Below, in pieces: positions 22,162 through 34,602 of a DNA stretch of 64,000 bases. Both the position numbers and the translations under genes were made by a program. The DNA lies in NCBI GenBank assembly GCA_028554645.1, contig JAQOOI010000031.1, positions 186,001 to 250,000 of the forward strand, written 5' to 3'. Numbering within the stretch: the stretch's first letter is position 1; every line of letters starts with the position of its first letter. The stretch is from Omphalotus guepiniiformis (Eukaryota; Basidiomycota; Agaricomycetes; Agaricales; Omphalotaceae). The notes below the pieces were generated by a model. That model saw nothing but the letters and a program-made list of their open reading frames with translations, made no database searches and was not told where the DNA came from.

Positions 22162-23568
22162 ATGCCTGACTCTGAACTCTCACCACCAACCGCCAATGTA
22201 CACATCGTTGGAGCCAATCCAACCTCAACCTCAAACCTAAACCTCGCCCCCGGACTCAGCAACTTACTACTCGTCGGTGCTACCAATTCCACCAACCCAT
22301 CGAACTCCTTGAACCTGAACCCGAGTCTGACACCCAAAGAAACATACAACGGTGGATACACCTCCGCACGTACAGTCAAACTACGTTTAGCAAATGGTGG
22401 AGCAGGTCAAGCGGGTCTTATTGGGGCTTTTGCGGATGCGTTTATTAAGTGGAGGGTGGAGGGGTTTCATGAGGATGCGTTTTTGGTCGAGTAGGCTTTG
22501 AGTATACAGTAACTTGTTCATTGGTTCATGTGACGAAATTGTGAGTTAGGTCGAGTGGTATCTAGGCGATACGACACAAAGTCTCTCTTACCTCGCGCTT
22601 GGATATGTCGATGTTTCGTTCACGTATAACGAAGCTGCTGAGTTGGCGGAGATGAGATCTGGGAAGGCTGTTAGGAGGGAATTGGTTTTTGTGGTCAGTC
22701 TCAAGTCTCAAGTCTCAAGTCTCAAACTTGAACTCTTCCTCCGAATCTCGCACTGATGGGTTCTTGACTTTTTGGATGTATGTATTCCACTCGTATTACA
22801 GGACCACTTTTACCTCGTCGGACCACCTTCAAATCCAGCAAACTTGAACCCTGGGAATGACAGCATTGAAGATATGTTTAACAAGATCGTCAAGGGAGGC
22901 AACGAAGATATTATCGTGAGTTACCCCAACTTCTTCCTCATCCATTCATTCACCCCCCTCCCCTCCCCTCCCCCCCCCTCCCCTTCCCCTCCCCCCCTCC
23001 CCCTCCTCCCCCTCCCATCCCCCCACATCTCCCCCAGCTCCCCCCCTCCACCCGCCCCCCAACCCGTTTCCTCTCCCGCTTCGACAAAAGCGCAACAAAC
23101 ATCAAAGAATCCCAACTATTCACAACAATAGGTCAAGTCCCCTGGGCACTAACCTACTCCCCATGGTATCACCAATACCCTCGTTTCCCAATCGAAGCAC
23201 TTGCAGCTGCGTCGGTGTTGAGTGAGTATACGTTGACGGATAGAGGGGTTTGGTTGTCTTCGGATGGGGGTGTTGTTGAGGGGTTGGTTGTTTATGCTGT
23301 TGGAGCTGATGAGGGAGACTCGGAAGTGGGAGAGAAGGCGAGGCATCCGGGGCATCCGAAGCGGCTAGGATTAGGCGCATCCATGGGTGTATCATCTACA
23401 CCGAAACTCTTGAACCCATGTTCTGCTTTACTAGCTTGTACACCACAAGATTCAACGATCGCGGGTATCTTTATGGATTGGTTGGTCATGGTTGATGGTG
23501 GACAACAGGTCGTGAGGGGGTTTAAGAAGAATGGGGAGGTGCTTTATACGCCTGCGGTTAAAGCCTGA
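22162..23568 (+). CDS. Extracellular-solute-binding (PBP-like, TupA-related) domain protein
   Basis: Exons 22162-22485, 22550-22693, 22802-22915 and 23038-23568 give about 370 residues. The motifs VKLRLANGGAGQAGLIGAF, YLGDTTQSLSYLALGYVDVSF, ELVFVDHFYLVGPPSNPA, GQVPWALTY and LTDRGVWLSSD follow the order of bacterial tungstate/molybdate-type periplasmic binding proteins: a mobile ligand domain, the DxxxxGP segment, and a Tyr/Trp-rich second lobe. In bacteria these feed ABC importers; fungal homologues have no known partner, so the role is inferred only. No clear signal peptide is visible at the N-terminus, which is Asn/Ser/Pro-rich. The first intron (22486-22549) is flanked by an 8-bp direct repeat and has an atypical GTCGAG donor. 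A 30-bp sequence 43 bp past the stop recurs after a GH79 gene. Confidence 0.75.
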
Positions 23569-23610
23569 CTACTGAGGCTACTATGGCGTCGAAAAGTATT
23601 GAAATGACAG

Positions 23611-23640
23611 AGACTGCAGCGTGAGGGTCGGTTTCGTTGC
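23611..23640 (+). repeat. 30-bp exact repeat in a 3' flank, copy 1
   Basis: Starts AGACTGCAGC and ends GTTTCGTTGC. Identical over 30 bp to 48869-48898. It lies 43 bp after the PBP-like stop codon. Confidence 0.9.
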
Positions 23641-24168
23641 GATGGAATTTGCCAAAAAGGGATGTATTGTATTGTGAAGAATTATATGTACTGTAGTAAG
23701 TTGTAACTTTTAGGTTTTCTGGGGGGCTTTTGTTCGCTCAAGCATATACATGTTGCATTGTTGAACACTGTCTGTTGTTGATGTAGCAGAGTATTGCCGC
23801 CTGTAAATGCCGATTCTGCACATCAACATCTGAGACTCTGATTGAAACTCGATACTCTTCGATGTATCCCCACATCCCACCCGACTGGAAACTCATAAGT
23901 ATACAACAGCGGCTACGTATACCCAACCTCCGAAACCGTTCGCGCAGTGGGCTGGAGGGCAACCGCTGCGCACAGAACACTGCTACATCGCGACGAATGT
24001 GGTGGTAATACATAGATCTAACCCTTGATACCCTAACTACGATGAATATACAGTAAATAAAGTCGCAAAGACGAATGGAGAAGTGCTCGGACTGGTGCAC
24101 TACGCTATATCTAGAAAACATACATAGTTCTGACATTGGACGTTGACGTTAACCGGAACCATCTGCCA
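23641..24168. other. Intergenic region between convergent genes
   Basis: Tail-to-tail spacer between the PBP-like gene and the helicase gene. A short reverse frame with no recognisable domain runs from 24136 to 23738; nothing supports a gene. Confidence 0.5.
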
Positions 24169-27100
24169 TCATCTGGGACGCCGTTGCTTTTTGCTCTTTG
24201 CTCCAACCCCGGCAGGTTGAGTGCCCCGTGGGGGAGGGGCATGCGTCCCAGGCGCACCAGGTAAGTTAATCCTCTGGTTCATAACATCCTGATTACTCCC
24301 CCACACCTCCGTCTGTCCCGAAAATTGCTTACACCAATACGTCGAAAGTTTCCCAAGAAGCGTCTTCTTGGCTACGACATCCAAAAACGACTTTTTCGTC
24401 ACTACAATCATCCCAGCTTTGCATCTTGTAAGCATGACGTTCATACGGTTCTTAGAGCGTAAAAACCCAGGCCTTTGGGTGCGCACGACAGATATAAGGA
24501 TGTAGTCTCTTTCATTGCCTGCTTTGAGTTGAAAATGAGTAGTATGGTGGTACCAAATTGAGACGTACCCTGAAAGGAATCGACATTGAATACTCGACTC
24601 TCCCAAGGCAAATTCTCTTCTTTCAGTGTCTTCTCGATAAGTGCCCTCTGTGCATCGTAAGGCGTGATGATAGCGAAATCCTTATACTTGTAGTAATGCC
24701 GGACTAGATTGACGATCGTTTGAGCCTCTGCGGGGTTCTGTCACGATAGCATTCGCAAGAACGAACAACAAGGAAAGTTAGTCGGTTCAATTCAGAATTA
24801 CAATGTATTCAAGCTCACCGTCCAACTACGGTCTGACGCTGTCTCCTTTCCGCTTGCGACATCAATGAATCTCACACAAGAAGCATCCGAGATCTCATGG
24901 GATGATATAAGTCGACCGTCGTACACCTTTTGAGAGATGAAACCTCCGAGAGGCTTCGGCATGCGATCTGGATATCATGTTCTTAGTTAGTAAACGTGGC
25001 CCAAGCGAAGGCCAATGACACCAACATTGAATATCCAAAAAAGAACTGTTCTTCTGCAGATGCGCTATTTCAAAGATGCTTTGTAGTGTTTTGGCGGTTT
25101 CTTGCCCAAAGGGCGGCACTAGCGATAACAGAACTGTGAAGTGATGCCAAAGCGCTCGGTAAAACTACACATACATTGCTTAGGATCTCCAAAGAAGCAC
25201 ACTTTCTGCAGCATTAAACTGAACTTGTGAAAGATATGCTGGTATAAGACAAAGCAAAGGAAAAAACGAAAACAACCCGACGTGAGTGACCTGACAACAC
25301 ATATTGAAACCATATGACACTGACCATATACTCGAACACGTTGATTTGAGAGGCTTCGTCAACAATCAATTTCTTGACAGGGATTATTTGATAGATTCCA
25401 CTTCCGTCTAGATTCGACAACATGCCGAGGGTAGAGAGAATTACTCTACTTGACCCTATGGTCCTTGACAGCGCAAGGCGATCCTTTGGTAGCTTATCAG
25501 CACGAATCACTATCTTGCTGATTGATTCGTAGATGTGTTCGTGCCTAGGTAAAAGAGACAAATGAGTGAAACAAGGAATGTATTAGAAAGGGATCGTAAA
25601 ACATGAGCGAGGTCGAATAAAGGAAGCTTACCATTCGACATAGAATTCCTTTGAAACTATAAGCTTAAAGTCGACATTGCACTTGAACAATTTTTCGGCA
25701 ATGTTCTTGACAGAGACGTTCGAGTGACCGATGATCCATACAGTAATAGAAGAATCCTCTTCAAGAGTCTTCTTCGTAGCAGCAGCTATCGTCGTCGTCT
25801 TTCCTGTACCCGGTGGACCTGTGGATTGCATAGATATCTGAATCTCGCGTGAAGACAATCAATCCCAGAGAAAAGCACACCATGGATATTAACCAGCGGA
25901 CTATCATCCGACATCGAATGCACAACTGCATTCTGGGAAGGGTTCAACTCAGGTAATCCACCTGTGTACTCAGGAGCAGCCTTCCCGATCACTCCCAGGA
26001 TCCTTTTATCAGCCTTTGTAGGAAACCACAAGTATCGCACAAACGGCGCATCAGTGAGTTTACATTCACCTTGAAGCACCCGGAGAAGGAGGGTATCTCT
26101 GGCCTGCTCCGATGGTGAAGGATCATCAACGCCAATAACTTGCACCTGCCGCAGCTTTCCCTTAAACGAGTTCGCATTTCCTTCAAAGTTTATCTTCGTA
26201 GTCTTTCCTGTGATGTTGGTTGCCCGGCCGCTGTGTTCTTTGCCACGTCCATCTGTCATGATCACACGGGACTATTGGGGAAGAGTTCGACGTTGATCCA
26301 TTATGACAACCACCAGGGAACGCAAACGCACCTGCTTACTCGGGCGGACTCTAGTACTGAACCGCGCATTCCGCAATTCCATCTTCCCCTTATCCGTCAC
26401 AGTAAAGTTTTCATACTCATTCTGAGTCTTCTTTGGCTCTGAGCGCAATAGCACATCACTTTGTCTGAGCAGCTTTCCGAGACAGAGCAGGATCTGATCA
26501 AGATCATCGATGAAAACGAGCGCCTGGAAAAGATAGGGGGTGGTACGCTTACGTCGTTCCTAATTATTCGTGTGTCCACCTTCTTGACGGATGCCATCAG
26601 GTCAGCGCATGCTTCCGCAACTCTACGCAATAACAGTCAACAAAGGGAGCCAATTCAAAGTTGAAAAGATGGCCGTAAATGTACTTTGCAGAAATCCAAC
26701 CCCTAAGACATACATTTTCGACATTGGACTGTTGATTGTTCTCGTGCCACAATCGGTCGATAGGGAATGAATCGGGTATGAAGCATAATTTTTTAGATAC
26801 AACTTTCGAAGGTCTCCAAGCCGGCTTTTCAGGTAGCGAGCATAGTGTAGAGAGATCGGCTCCTCTCACATGGTAGCCTAAGTGGTGGTGCAATCGTAGT
26901 GCGATCCTGGGCATACCAAACCCACCCAAAGTGGTCGTCGTGGATCCAAGAAGTTTCTTGAAAGGCGCATCCAGAGGAAGGACGTCTCGAGAGTCACTGT
27001 CGTCTAGGTCGATGAGATATACTTCAGTGGGTGTGGCGACCGCTATAAAGTCGATGCTTCCGTCATCCTTCTGAGAAATAGATACCCCCAGCACAGTAGC

Positions 27101-27214
27101 TTCCAAGAGCGTTACAGCAGCTGTGCCAGCGTGTCGACGTGAGAATCTATGGATAGGAACATCAGACGGTCCCAAGGATGGTAGAACGGTTTGGTGAAGC
27201 GAGTTTATCGACAT
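24169..27214 (-). CDS. Superfamily 1 helicase, Upf1/SMUBP2-type
   Basis: About eleven exons, all joining in frame. Motifs in order: Walker A GPPGTGKTTT (near 25800), VDEASQ (Walker B, near 25350), FFGDPKQLPPFGQE (spliced), YRMPKPLGGFIS (motif IV region), FAIITPYDAQR, VFNVDSFQGNERDYILISVVR (motif V region) and NVMLTRCKAGMIVV (motif VI). This is the AAA_11/AAA_12 arrangement of Upf1-like 5'-3' helicases. The roughly 180-residue N-terminal part (FIAVATPTEVYLIDLDD, CLRGWISAK, ACADLMASVKKVD) has the look of a ribonuclease-H/RNase-D-like fold, but catalytic acids could not be assigned. A middle domain before Walker A probably regulates nucleic-acid binding. The tail is Lys/Arg/Pro-rich. ATG 27214 was chosen because upstream codons lack support. 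Likely nuclear RNA or DNA helicase; the exact role is not known. Confidence 0.85.
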
Positions 27215-27477
27215 GGTAATGGTGAGAGAGATGAAGAAAGTCACTGTTTGTGGGGCAACACGCACATCGAGTCAATACCACCCACTAACCTACACGCGGC
27301 CAACAGGCGGACTGCTTGCGTGTATACTTTCCCAGAAAAGATCAACCTTAGGTCATCCCCGTAGTCCGTTGATAGATGTGATGTTCATGTTGAGAGCCAG
27401 ATACGCCACAAAAGGTTATGTAGTGCTAAAAAAAAAAATGCCGGAAGACGAACGTTGGGCGAGTTCTGCCCCGAGAT

Positions 27478-27625
27478 GAGTCTCAGAGCAGAGAGCTTGT
27501 ATAGGGTCTATAATGTTACTCAAAGTCAATTCACTGACAGGTAAAAGAGGATACATCGCAGACCTGGACATGGTGGTGGTTGACAACATAGAACGAAATT
27601 CGAGGTCAGTTTTAGCTCCGCAATT
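27478..27625 (-). repeat. Shared upstream module, copy 2
   Basis: Counterpart of 20470-20625, about 265-410 bp upstream of the helicase start and in the same orientation relative to its gene. The strongest identity is at 27575-27625. Confidence 0.6.
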
Positions 27626-28979
27626 CAATGGCATCGGCCTTTCGGCGCTCGGCGTCGTGGCGCATGTACAGTAACTCCGATTAAAATGTTTTTAAGCGGC
27701 GATTTCCAGTCCAACTACAAATTCACTCATTCACTCAGTTCACTGTCACCGTCAGACGAAGAGTCGAGTCGAGTCGTCTTCACATGCACGAAATAAGTCG
27801 TCTCGTGCATTATACCAGTTCGAACTCCCTGCTTTTGAAGGTCAACGGGGCCCGGTCAACAGTACTTAGCGCTCCTCGGCCCCAACCAGTTTTTCGGTCT
27901 TCGATTGACTTGATCTATATAAACGCCCTTTCACTGGTGCACGCTGGCGCTGAACCCATGCCGGGGAATTTCCATCCATCCTTCCTTCCTTTCCCCCTAC
28001 CGCTTTATATCAGTCTATGACTGGGATTCTACCTATTTATACACTCACCATATCTCTCGTGCTCCCTGCGGCTTCGCAATCGTAGGCCAGCTGGTATTGG
28101 GTACTACATAACAGAATCTGTCCCCTCTAAATTTTCATCATTCGGCGATATCCATAGCGCATATGTACGGCCGCTGACTCACGTGTAGATGCAGGCTATA
28201 CATAGACTCAAAGCGCAGGTGAGCGAAGCTGTTAACTGTAACTTCGTACTTGCCATTAACAGACGAGTTATAGCCGATTCGGTATTCGGCGAGTCTCCTA
28301 CCTCGGCTTGAAATGTTCAACGTTATGTTCTCTGAGTGAACATGTAAGTATGTACATACTTGAACTAGTGCGGGGTGATCTAGCCTTCCTTCCTTCCTTC
28401 CTTTCAATGTTCCTTCGGAATCCTTACCGAACAGCTCGGAGTTTTGACCAAGATTCGATTGAATGTATGTACTGTACTGTTCTAAGTATACGACGCATAT
28501 ATGAACGCGCGAACCACTAACACGTTCACCTCTTACTTCTTTTCACTTTTAGCACGATACGATACGATACGATACCCCCGGGGATGACTTGAATTGTATA
28601 CCGTCATCCGACTCCAACCACGGGGTGAGTGCGGAATCTACTTGGACTTGGAATTGGATCTTGCTGTAGGTTTTATAGTTTGATATCGAATCTCCTTATG
28701 ACAGCCACTACTTAAATGTTATTTCATTGTGAATCTCCCACTTACTTGCCCGTGTCACTGACTCGCTGGTCTTTCCTTTCTCCTCCTCTTCCCTTCCACT
28801 TCCACTTCCACTTCCTCTTCCACTTCGTTCGCGGTGCACCTTTCCTCGGAGTCTAGGTTCTTGCATCGATAAAACGTCCAACCCTGTTCATCCTGAGTCG
28901 AATCGGCTGCGCTTTCTACCAAAAAACATCTCCCTGCTGTTGAGCTCATCCGAGTTTAAGCAACTTACAAAAAGAAGAA
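27626..28979. other. Divergent intergenic region between helicase and DUF6534 genes
   Basis: Holds a (CTTC)n-like tract at 28387-28402, an ACGAT pentanucleotide run at 28554-28575 and CTTCCACTTCCA repeats at 28790-28825. A short reverse Glu/Lys-rich frame near 28755-28949 is the antisense of this repeat and is not a gene. Confidence 0.45.
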
Positions 28980-30902
28980 ATGTCTTCGCAAGATCTAGTT
29001 TACTTGTAAGTACTTTTTTTATCTTGCACGCACGTCACTCTGACTGACATACATTTTGTCAACGACTCGTCGTGTAGCACAGGACCTATAGTGAGATTTA
29101 CGGTTCATTCGTCCCATTGAAGGAATCTGACGATACTATGTAGTTTTTGGGTTTTGGATTCAACTGGGGGTTATTTGGGGTGTTGACGATTCAGACGTGT
29201 GAGTTCGAGTCGTGCCCGTGCTCTTTAGTTGTGTGGGTTTTCAAACTGACTTTGTGATGTATGTAGGGCAGTACTTTTTACACGATTTCAAACGAGATGG
29301 GTTGGGGCTTAAGGTTCTTGGTGTGTACATTCCCCTTCCCCCTCCTCCTTCCCAAGTTCGCCCTCCTCCTCCTCCTCCTGCCCGCCTGGACTCCGTATGA
29401 ACCTAACCATCTAACCCCTCCCTCCCTCCCTCCCCACAGTAACCTTCCTATACACAATCGACATCCTCCACACAGTCTTCGCATCAATGTACGCATGGGA
29501 TCTCCTCGTTAGCGGATGGGGCGATCCAAGTACTCTTGTCAAGTTCCCTTGGTCGGGTATGTCGTTGCCTGTCTTGAGTGGGTTAGGTAAGGGATACTTT
29601 CTTTCATTCCATTCGTCTTTGAGCGAGTCGTTTGGGGGTTGGTTGGGTTGGTGGGTTGGTGGATGTTGTACTTTACTTACTGGTTTTTGGGTTTGGGTAG
29701 TTTCGGGAAGCGTACAGCTTTTCTTTGCTTGGTATGTGTTGTTCAGGTTTTGATCTCGCGGATTAATGGGTTAACGGTTCATTTACTTTCGTTTACTTAC
29801 CCTTAGGAGAATATGGAACCTGAGACGGATGCACTTCTTAGCTCGGATACTTTCAATTCTTATCGTATTCGTATGTGTCCCCCTTCTTTCCGTCCCGAAC
29901 AGAACATTCCTCAATGTTCGTTACATTAAGGTCGCTCTGGGACAGGCACTATGTGCGATTGCCGGTGGAATTCTGGTATGTCTCCTCCTTAACTCGGAGT
30001 CAGGGCATCTACTTACTTATGATTCTTATCCCTGAACTTGATTTAGTTCACCATGTCGCCTTCGATAAGTAACATGACTAGATTGAAACCTTTAGTGGAG
30101 GTACCCATCGACCTCTTCCCCTAGGTTATGACCTGAGCACTCAATATAAATCTCCAGGCATGGCTAGCAGGCGCATTCGTATGCGATACTATTATCGCAG
30201 GAACGATGTTTTTCATCGTAAGTCCGAGGTTCCCTCCTCCGGGACTTACTTACTCACATCCGCTGACACTCTGGCAGCTAAACCACGCCCGCCGCGAATC
30301 ATCGTACAAAACCACCGGTCAACTAATGACAAAACTCATGATTAACGCTATCGAAACAGGAGCTATTACTGCGATAACTGCTGGTGTTGAGTTGGTTTTG
30401 TTTTTGATGTTTACGGATAATCTTTTGCATATGTGCCCGTATGTGGTTTTTTCTGTTTCTTCTGATTTACTAGCGTGTTTACTTACGGATGCCTTCGTGA
30501 ATTCTACTTAGGAACCTCATATTATCTAAACTGTTCGTACGATTCACTTGTTCCGTTCCGCACGAATCGAATCACTCACGATTTCTACGATCCATCCCTG
30601 TTTCCATTTCCCACAGATACACAAACGTCGCTCTAGCAAACCTCAACGGAAGAAAGAACCTTTCGTTCTTCACGCCGGATATAACTATTTCTGGGACACT
30701 TGATAACTTGGGTGTTAACGCGCGCAACGTTTCGGAGGGTGGTGCTGTGGAGTTTAGGAGGTATCCGGCCGGTACGGTGGATAGTACTACTACTACTACT
30801 AGCGACTCCGATTCGGTTTCGTCTCGACAGCCGCCTCACAGTCACGGTGCGGAAGGTAAACCTGAGAAAAGTGAGTGGTTTAGGAAGGAGGAATGTGTAT
30901 AG
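28980..30902 (+). CDS. DUF6534-type multi-span membrane protein
   Basis: ATG at 28980 (MSSQDLVY). Exons separated by short introns give F-TGPIFLGFGFNWGLFGVL (helix 1), QYFLHDFKRDGLGLKVL, VTFLYTIDILHTVFASMYAWD (helices 2-3), VSGSVQLFFAWRIWNLRR, then further helices around LARILSILIVF and VALGQALCAIAGGI, followed by AWLAGAFVCDTIIAGTMFFIL, a cytoplasmic region with LMTKLMINAIETGAITAI, and YTNVALANLNGRKNLSFF before a Ser/Thr-rich tail. This order, with Q.fFAwRIw and a terminal ANLNGRK, is that of DUF6534 proteins, which are abundant in agaricomycetes and of unknown function. The tail ends EECV. Membrane location is predicted from the seven or so hydrophobic segments. Confidence 0.85.
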
Positions 30903-31493
30903 AGAATGAATGGTAGGACGGAATTTGTATGTGGTAGTTCGTAGTAAAATCAGTGTCACTGTAAAAATGGTCTGTCAGTACTTACAATAGTTGTTACATT
31001 GCATTCAAATAGAGGTGTATGCTGTTTATGATACCTTTGTGAGTAGAGCTGTTTAATGAGATATATGACAATACGAAACACTCCGTGGGTTGGTTGGCAG
31101 TGTCTCTCACCTTCTCAAAATGGAAGACCTTCGACATTTCTCCGCTGACAGGTCACAGCAAGTCCGTTTCGGCATGAATCTAGTAATTCATCCTAGCCGC
31201 AGAGACTAGAAACCCAGAGATGCACAATTCGAGCAATCAGAGTTTGAACAAACGAATATCAAAGAATCGATTGTGGCCGAGTTAGCGGAAAAGAAAAAAA
31301 GAAAAAAACAGCGTGCACGGATACTTTCCCAAAAAGGAATCTTCCAGAGTGCCCTAGGGCAGTGCAAGTCAACGGGTTTGGCAAACCTGAATCAACCGGT
31401 TGCCCCCCCAGATTTTACTGTTCCCCCGTTCTTCCTCACTTTTGGAAGATTGACCTGGTGGTACACGGAAGGAGGCCCACCAAACTTTTTACT
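30903..31493. other. Intergenic region upstream of HPC2
   Basis: Presumed promoter and 5' leader. The open frame continues upstream of the chosen HPC2 start but carries no conserved sequence there. Confidence 0.4.
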
Positions 31494-34400
31494 ATGGACA
31501 GACAAGATGTTCGTATGAGCTCTGTCTCACCTATACCTGTTTCCGAACATGGGGACGACGACAACAACGACAACGAACACCTTCGTCCTTCTTCGCACGG
31601 CCACAACAACGATAATATCCATCATCACTTCGAAGACGAAGACGAGCAAGGTCTCGATGGTGATGTCGAGTTTCATTCTACGCATTCAAGGGCTATGTCT
31701 CCTAGTGCAGAGTCGATATCTACTGGAGCTGCTTCTAGTGACGAGGAGGAGGACGAAGATGACGAAGAGGTTGAAGGTGGTGAACATGTTGATGAAAATG
31801 GCGCTATTGTCATTGACGATGACGAAGACGAGGATGATAGAGGAGGCGAGAGTGGTGAGGAAGGCGAAGAGGCCGCTGCCAACACCAATGGCAAAGTCGT
31901 CGTCGTCGTCGGACCATCTTCACCGACGTCAAAGTCAATCTCAATACCTGTTCTTCTAAACCAAAAACCACCTTCACTATCAACAACCTCGACAGCGAAG
32001 CAGAAAAAATCTAGGTCGCCGTCATCACACGTAGCTGCTGCGGAAGCCACAAATGGCGCGCCTGCAAGTTCCGCCGTCGCTCCCTCCGCCGCCGCGGGTG
32101 GCAGTCAAAAACCTGTTTCGACTGCGAAACCCAAATCTAAAGCTAAACCTCGTTCACCTTCGCCTCTTCCTGTTGCTCCTCCGCCTTTGCAGACTATCAG
32201 GCTTGAAATACGACTTGGTGGACCGGACAACTATGAGGTTGATATTTCAAAGCAGGCTAAAGAGACAGGGCAGAGACCTCCGACTCCTGTTCAGAAACGC
32301 GCGGAAACTAGTGAGAGCGAGGGAGAGGACGATGAAGGGAAGGTGAAGAAGGTAAAGGGTCCCGGTAAAGAGCAAGAGGTTGAAGGAGAAAAGCCCAAGA
32401 AGAAGAAGGTATGTGATAACAACACTCAAGTTGGGCTTGGTTATTGTCGCTGACATTCAGACCTTTTTCCTAAAGAAGAAGAACGCTGCTAGCGAGTACT
32501 ACGACGTTTCAGACCCTTTCATCGACGACTCCGAGCTAGCTCTCGACGACCGTAAATTCTTCGCTCAGACGAAACAAACAGGGTTCTACGTTTCTTCAGG
32601 AGAAGTAGCTCTAATGAAGGACCGGTACGTCTCCTACGTTTTCCTCTCTCTCACTCACCCACCCACCACTAACCCCTCGCTCAGCACTCCCAAGAAAGTC
32701 CCAAAGTCAACAAAAAAGACACCTCACCCTCATCCTATACACACCAACCTCGAAGCCGGACCATCCTCCCTACACCACCGCGCTCACTCTAACAAGGCTG
32801 AAGGCACGAAAGAATCACCTATCGCGCTCATGGACGACGATGATGATTCCACGCGTCTACCCTTCATGTCACACCCTCATCACGGCGACGACGCCGCCGC
32901 CGCGTCCACATCGAAAGGCCCACCAAACGATCGTCGTAAGAAGACGGGAAATGCTTCTGCTGTAGGAAGCGGATCACATAATGGTGGTGGTGGACCAATC
33001 AACGCCTCTGCAAAAACCACCTCTACCTCTTCCTCTGTATCACACGGTACAGGCCTCAACGCACCTCTCTCAAATAACTTGGGTATCACACGTAAACTAA
33101 ACTGGACTGACCCGGATCCAGAACCTGATCCAGGGGATGAACAGTACGGGAGTGCTGGGGATAAAATTGGTACGAAGAGAAAGAGGGTTACGTATTCGTA
33201 TGTTACGGATAATGGGAAGAAGAGGAAAGTCGTTGATATCGTGAGTTGTTGATTCTGGCAAACGTTTCATTCTGTTTTTTTTTTCCTTTCTGTATGCTCA
33301 CTGCTGTCCCTATCCTCTGTAGGCGTCGTTTCATCCGACATTACAAGCTTCATTCGCTAAACTCAAACAAGCCATAGCCGCCGAATCTTGGGAGACAAAA
33401 GGCAAATTTCCTCCTTCTATTAAACCTATACTCGCAGAGGTAGCTTTACAAGCTATCAAGCTCGACCAATACGATGAGCATTTTTTCAACCTCATGCCAG
33501 TTTTATTCCCATATAATAAATTTACGATGAGTGTGAGTCGCTTCGTCCTTTAAAAAAAACACACGACAAGAGATCTAACTTGTTTTCGTGTTATAGAAAC
33601 TTATAAAACGAACGGTATTCGCTGAACATATCGCATTGCTCGTCGAGCGTCAGGACGCGCTTCTGGCGGAACTGGAACGACAAGCACAAGAGGGTTTCGC
33701 AAGGGCTAAAGAAGAGTGGGAGAAGAATGTCTCTGCATGGGGTACGGTTGAGCTTTCATCGTCACATACTAAATTTTTCTAACAAACTCTTTTCCTCCTC
33801 CTCCCTTTATACCTCCTCCTCCCCCTCTTACCTCCTCGTCCCTTCTCACCTCCTCCTCCCTTCTTCCCAACACAGACAAACGCCAAAAAAAGCTCAAAGC
33901 CGAACAACGCGCCTACACCGGCGGCGGTACACCCATCGGTGGCGAAGAATCCGCATCCAACGGACCCACCCGACATCCCTCCGAGGACCACGACAATCTC
34001 GAAGAAGGCGACCTCTCAACGTCAGCTCATGCGCCGCCGCCGCCAGGTTCTCAAGGTTTGGCAGCTATGATTTCGGATCGAGTGGCAGCGGCGAATGGTG
34101 CGAATGGTGCGAACGGTGGTGGCGGTGGCGGTGGTGGTGGGGAGAAAGGTGGTGCAGATAAAGACGCTCAACCTCCTGCGAAAAAGTTTAGGTTGACGGA
34201 ATCGATGAAGGCTCTTGTTTGGGAACTTGTGTTGTTGAGTAATGAGTGTTGTCGGTTGGAGAATGAGAAGAAGTGAGTGTTTTTTTTGGTTTTTGTCGTT
34301 TTTTGCTAGGGGTTTTCGGAGGGCTAACTGAGTGTTGGACCCTCCCCACACACACACAGTACACTCGAAGGTTCCATTATGCAAGTCAGCGAACAGGGAT

Positions 34401-34602
34401 TACGAAAAGTTCTTTATCAGAAAATCGTAGCTGCGTTCCCAACCGGGTGGATGTCTTCGGGTCAAATTTCAAGAGATGGTATGTCGTTGACGTCGGTGGG
34501 ATCGTGTCGGGGAACTGATACTGAATTTTTATGTGTGTTATAGTAAGTGCGATGAAGAAGAAATTGGAGAAGGAGCAGCTTGAACATGAACAAGAAGAGT
34601 GA
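31494..34602 (+). CDS. HPC2: HIR histone chaperone complex subunit Hpc2 (ubinuclein family)
   Basis: Eight exons: 31494-32408, 32461 to about 32622, about 32685-33240, 33324 to about 33531, 33598 to about 33741, 33876 to about 34274, about 34361-34479 and 34543-34602. After an acidic, Ser/Ala-rich N-terminus comes the Hpc2-related domain (ASEYYDVSDPFIDDSELALDD and FFAQTKQTGFYVSSGEVAL), the histone H3.3-H4 binding hallmark. The ubinuclein middle domain follows (ASFHPTLQASFAKLKQAI, VALQAIKLDQYDEHFFNLMP, RTVFAEHIALLVERQDALL), then a Gly-rich stretch and a C-terminal helix pair (LTESMKALVWELVLLSNEC, LRKVLYQKIVAAFPTGWM). HIR deposits histones independently of replication in the nucleus. Start chosen at ATG 31494 (a second ATG is at 31515). 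The order of both conserved domains makes this one of the safest calls. Confidence 0.9.

Noticed and set aside
31549..32050. Additional forward and reverse frames over the acidic/Ser-rich part of HPC2
   Set aside because: Low-complexity codon repeats keep all frames open; the conserved domains are only in the HPC2 frame.
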